A DNA stretch of 64,000 bases. Origin: Streptomyces durmitorensis. Its GTDB lineage: Bacteria; Actinomycetota; Actinomycetes; Streptomycetales; Streptomycetaceae. A model generated the notes under the pieces. That model had not been told where the DNA came from. It saw only the letters and a list, made by a program, of their open reading frames with translations, and made no database searches. The stretch is taken from contig NZ_CP097289.1 in assembly GCF_023498005.1 (NCBI RefSeq), positions 3,286,001 to 3,350,000 on the forward strand, given 5' to 3'. Each line of letters opens with the position of its first letter. The stretch's first letter is position 1. The position numbers were made by a program, and so were the translations under genes. Positions 62,362-64,000 of this stretch are shown here, in pieces.

Positions 62362-63561
62362 ATGATCGAGGCAGTCGGCCTGACGAAGCGCTACGGCGCC
62401 AAGACAGCCGTGTACAACCTTTCCTTTCAGGTGCGACCCGGCACGGTCACCGGCTTCCTGGGCCCGAACGGCTCCGGCAAGTCGACGACCATGCGCATGA
62501 TCCTCGGGCTCGACCAACCCACCACGGGCCAGGTGACGATCGGCGGCTACCCGTACCGCAAGCTCCCCAACGCCCCCCGCCAGGTCGGCGCGCTGCTCGA
62601 CGCCAAGGCGGTGCACGGCGGCAGGCACGCCCGCAACCACCTTCTGTGCCTCGCCCAGCTCTCCGGCATCCCGGCCCGCCGGGTGGACGAGGTGCTCGGC
62701 GTCGTGGGCCTCCAGGAGGTCGCGAAGAAGCGCTCCAAGGGCTTCTCGCTCGGCATGGGCCAGCGGCTCGGTATCGCCGCCGCCCTGCTCGGCGACCCGC
62801 AGGTGCTGCTCTTCGACGAGCCGGTCAACGGCCTCGACCCCGAGGGCATCCTCTGGGTCAGGAACCTGATGAAGTCGCTCGCGGCCGAGGGGCGCACGGT
62901 CTTCGTCTCCTCGCACCTGATGAGCGAGATGGCCCTCACCGCCGAGCACCTGATCGTGATCGGCCGCGGGCAGCTGCTCGCGGACATGAGCGTCAAGGAC
63001 TTCATCTCGCACAACTCCGCCGACTTCGCCCGGGTGCGTACGCCGGACACCGACCCGCAGCAGCGCGAGAAGCTCTCGGCCGCGCTGACCGAGGCGGGCG
63101 GCCAGGTCATGCCCGAGCAGGACGGCGCGCTGCGCGTGACCGGTCTTCCGCTCCCCCGCATCAGCGACCTCGCGCACGGCGCGGACGTCCGCGTGTGGGA
63201 GCTCTCGCCGCACCAGGCCTCGCTGGAAGAGGCGTACATGCGGATGACGCAGGGCGCCGTCGACTACCGCTCGACGGTCGACCAGCGCGCGGGTCTCCAG
63301 CAGCAGCTGCCGCCGGGTGCGATGCCGCAGCAGCCGATGCCGGTGGCAGGACAGGGCCAGCCCGGGTGGTACGCACCGCCGCCGCCCCAGCAGGGCGGCC
63401 AGCCGTTCGCGATGCCGCAGGGCGCGCCGCAGGGAGCTCCTGTGGCCCCTGGCGCACCGCAGGGTGCCATGCCCAACCCGTACGCGGCCGCCGCCCCGCA
63501 GGCGCCCGCCTCCGCCCCCGCCCCCGAGATGACCAAGCGCGACAGCGAGGACCCGCGATGA
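62362..63561 (+). CDS. ABC-2 exporter ATPase (pair 2) with Pro/Gln-rich tail
   Basis: The 399-residue ATPase is a close paralogue of that at 59668: MIEAVGLTKRYGAK, GPNGSGKST, GFSLGMGQRLGIAAALLG and VLLFDEPVNGLDPEG all match. The C-terminal tail of about 90 residues is Pro, Gln, Ala and Met rich (MPQQPMPVAGQGQPGWYAPPPPQQGGQPFAMPQGAPQGAP). ATG 62362 was chosen by comparison with the paralogue; GTG 62353 is possible. The stop overlaps the permease start by 4 bp (ATGA). Confidence 0.9.
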   Translation: MIEAVGLTKRYGAKTAVYNLSFQVRPGTVTGFLGPNGSGKSTTMRMILGLDQPTTGQVTIGGYPYRKLPNAPRQVGALLDAKAVHGGRHARNHLLCLAQLSGIPARRVDEVLGVVGLQEVAKKRSKGFSLGMGQRLGIAAALLGDPQVLLFDEPVNGLDPEGILWVRNLMKSLAAEGRTVFVSSHLMSEMALTAEHLIVIGRGQLLADMSVKDFISHNSADFARVRTPDTDPQQREKLSAALTEAGGQVMPEQDGALRVTGLPLPRISDLAHGADVRVWELSPHQASLEEAYMRMTQGAVDYRSTVDQRAGLQQQLPPGAMPQQPMPVAGQGQPGWYAPPPPQQGGQPFAMPQGAPQGAPVAPGAPQGAMPNPYAAAAPQAPASAPAPEMTKRDSEDPR

Positions 63562-64000
63562 CCACGCCTCCGACTCCGCAGCCGCAGGCGCAGCCCCAGC
63601 AGGCGTACGCACAGGCCGGTGCCCCCGTGCCTCAAGGCGCTCCCGTTCCCCAGGGTGCCCCGATGCCGCAAGGCGCCCCGATGGCTCCCCCGCCGGCCGC
63701 CCCCGCGCCGCCCTCCGCCTGGCAGCAGGCGATGAACAACGCCTACACCTCGCCGATCCCGGTCAAGAAGACCCACCTCGGCAACGCCCTGGCGTCCGAG
63801 TGGACGAAGATCAAGTCGGTCCGCTCGACGATGTGGACCCTCGGCGTCTTCTTCCTGCTGGTCGTCGGCATCGGACTGCTCGTCGCCGGGAACACGCAGG
63901 ACCGCGACTACGCGGACGTGCCGTTCACGATCCCGGCGTTCTTCGGTCTCGTGCTCGGCCAGATCTGCCTGATCACGCTGGGCGTCCTGGTGACGTCGTC
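63558..64000 (+). CDS. ABC-2 exporter permease (pair 2), N-terminal part (partial)
   Basis: The frame starts at ATG 63558 inside the stop of the ATPase and runs off the right edge, giving 147 residues. A roughly 65-residue N-terminal low-complexity region with PQGAP units (QGAPVPQGAPVPQGAPMPQG) precedes ALASEWTKIKSVRSTMWTLGVFFLLVVGIGLLVAG and a second helix. This matches the first permease, so it is the membrane half of the second exporter. The repeated Pro/Gln tails on both partners are unusual and could link them. Confidence 0.88.
   Translation, partial: MTTPPTPQPQAQPQQAYAQAGAPVPQGAPVPQGAPMPQGAPMAPPPAAPAPPSAWQQAMNNAYTSPIPVKKTHLGNALASEWTKIKSVRSTMWTLGVFFLLVVGIGLLVAGNTQDRDYADVPFTIPAFFGLVLGQICLITLGVLVTS

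Overview
The window looks like a Streptomyces chromosome. G+C is very high, GTG starts are common, and it carries the genus-specific apical growth genes scy and filP, the cslA-glxA-cslZ surface glucan locus, DUF6230/DUF6114 proteins, an IcmA-type mutase and OmpR/TetR/MarR regulators. From memory, much of the order matches the S. coelicolor SCO5396-SCO5430 core region (filP, scy, mce, thiolase, meaB, icmA, pyk, ackA, pta, pfkA). No IS element, prophage, rRNA or tRNA gene was seen.

Layout. 1-2.3 kb: the end of a sugar ABC importer (binding protein plus two permeases). 2.4-6.1 kb: an AAC(3)-family acetyltransferase, a membrane Ser/Thr kinase with a periplasmic-binding-protein-like ectodomain, and a HIT protein. 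6.3-13.1 kb: a secretion/toxin island made of a lipoprotein, an exported protein, a 1495-residue WXG-Rhs polymorphic toxin with an unrecognised tip, and its presumed immunity gene. 13.3-20.4 kb: a helix-turn-helix protein, then pfkA, pta-ackA and pyk (lower glycolysis and acetate overflow). 20.5-25.8 kb: a secreted acidic protein with DUF6114 and DUF6230 proteins, a thioredoxin/TPR holdase and a TetR regulator. 26.2-30.6 kb: a sugar epimerase and MurG-like pair divergent from a two-component system. 30.6-37.3 kb: a secreted hydrolase, icmA, DUF3817, and an MFS-MarR pair divergent from an ArsR-type regulator.

37.4-42.2 kb is the csl locus: a GH6 glucanase lipoprotein convergent with the copper radical oxidase GlxA and the synthase CslA. 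42.6-47.6 kb holds a TetR-autoregulated SRPBCC/DUF4166 operon, a thiamine-binding-like/DUF3817 pair and three tandem AIM24 proteins. 47.8-51.2 kb holds a MarR regulator and an OmpR-type two-component system divergent from an Asp-rich PepSY protein. 51.5-54.3 kb is a methylmalonyl-CoA/acetoacetyl-CoA group (meaB, thiolase, mce) that works with icmA. 54.5-59.5 kb is scy and filP, followed to the right edge by two ABC exporter pairs.

The most notable non-genic structures are: two degenerate type I-E-like CRISPR repeats exactly 61 bp apart near 34.2 kb; a 24-bp perfect palindrome next to the icmA start; long palindromic intergenic repeats carrying a G-quadruplex motif at three sites; a shared 20-mer placed in the same orientation after three genes; a duplicated TetR operator at 44.6 kb; and operator-like palindromes upstream of the DUF6230 operon. 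The combination of scy-filP with cslA-glxA-cslZ within 22 kb is also unusual relative to S. coelicolor.
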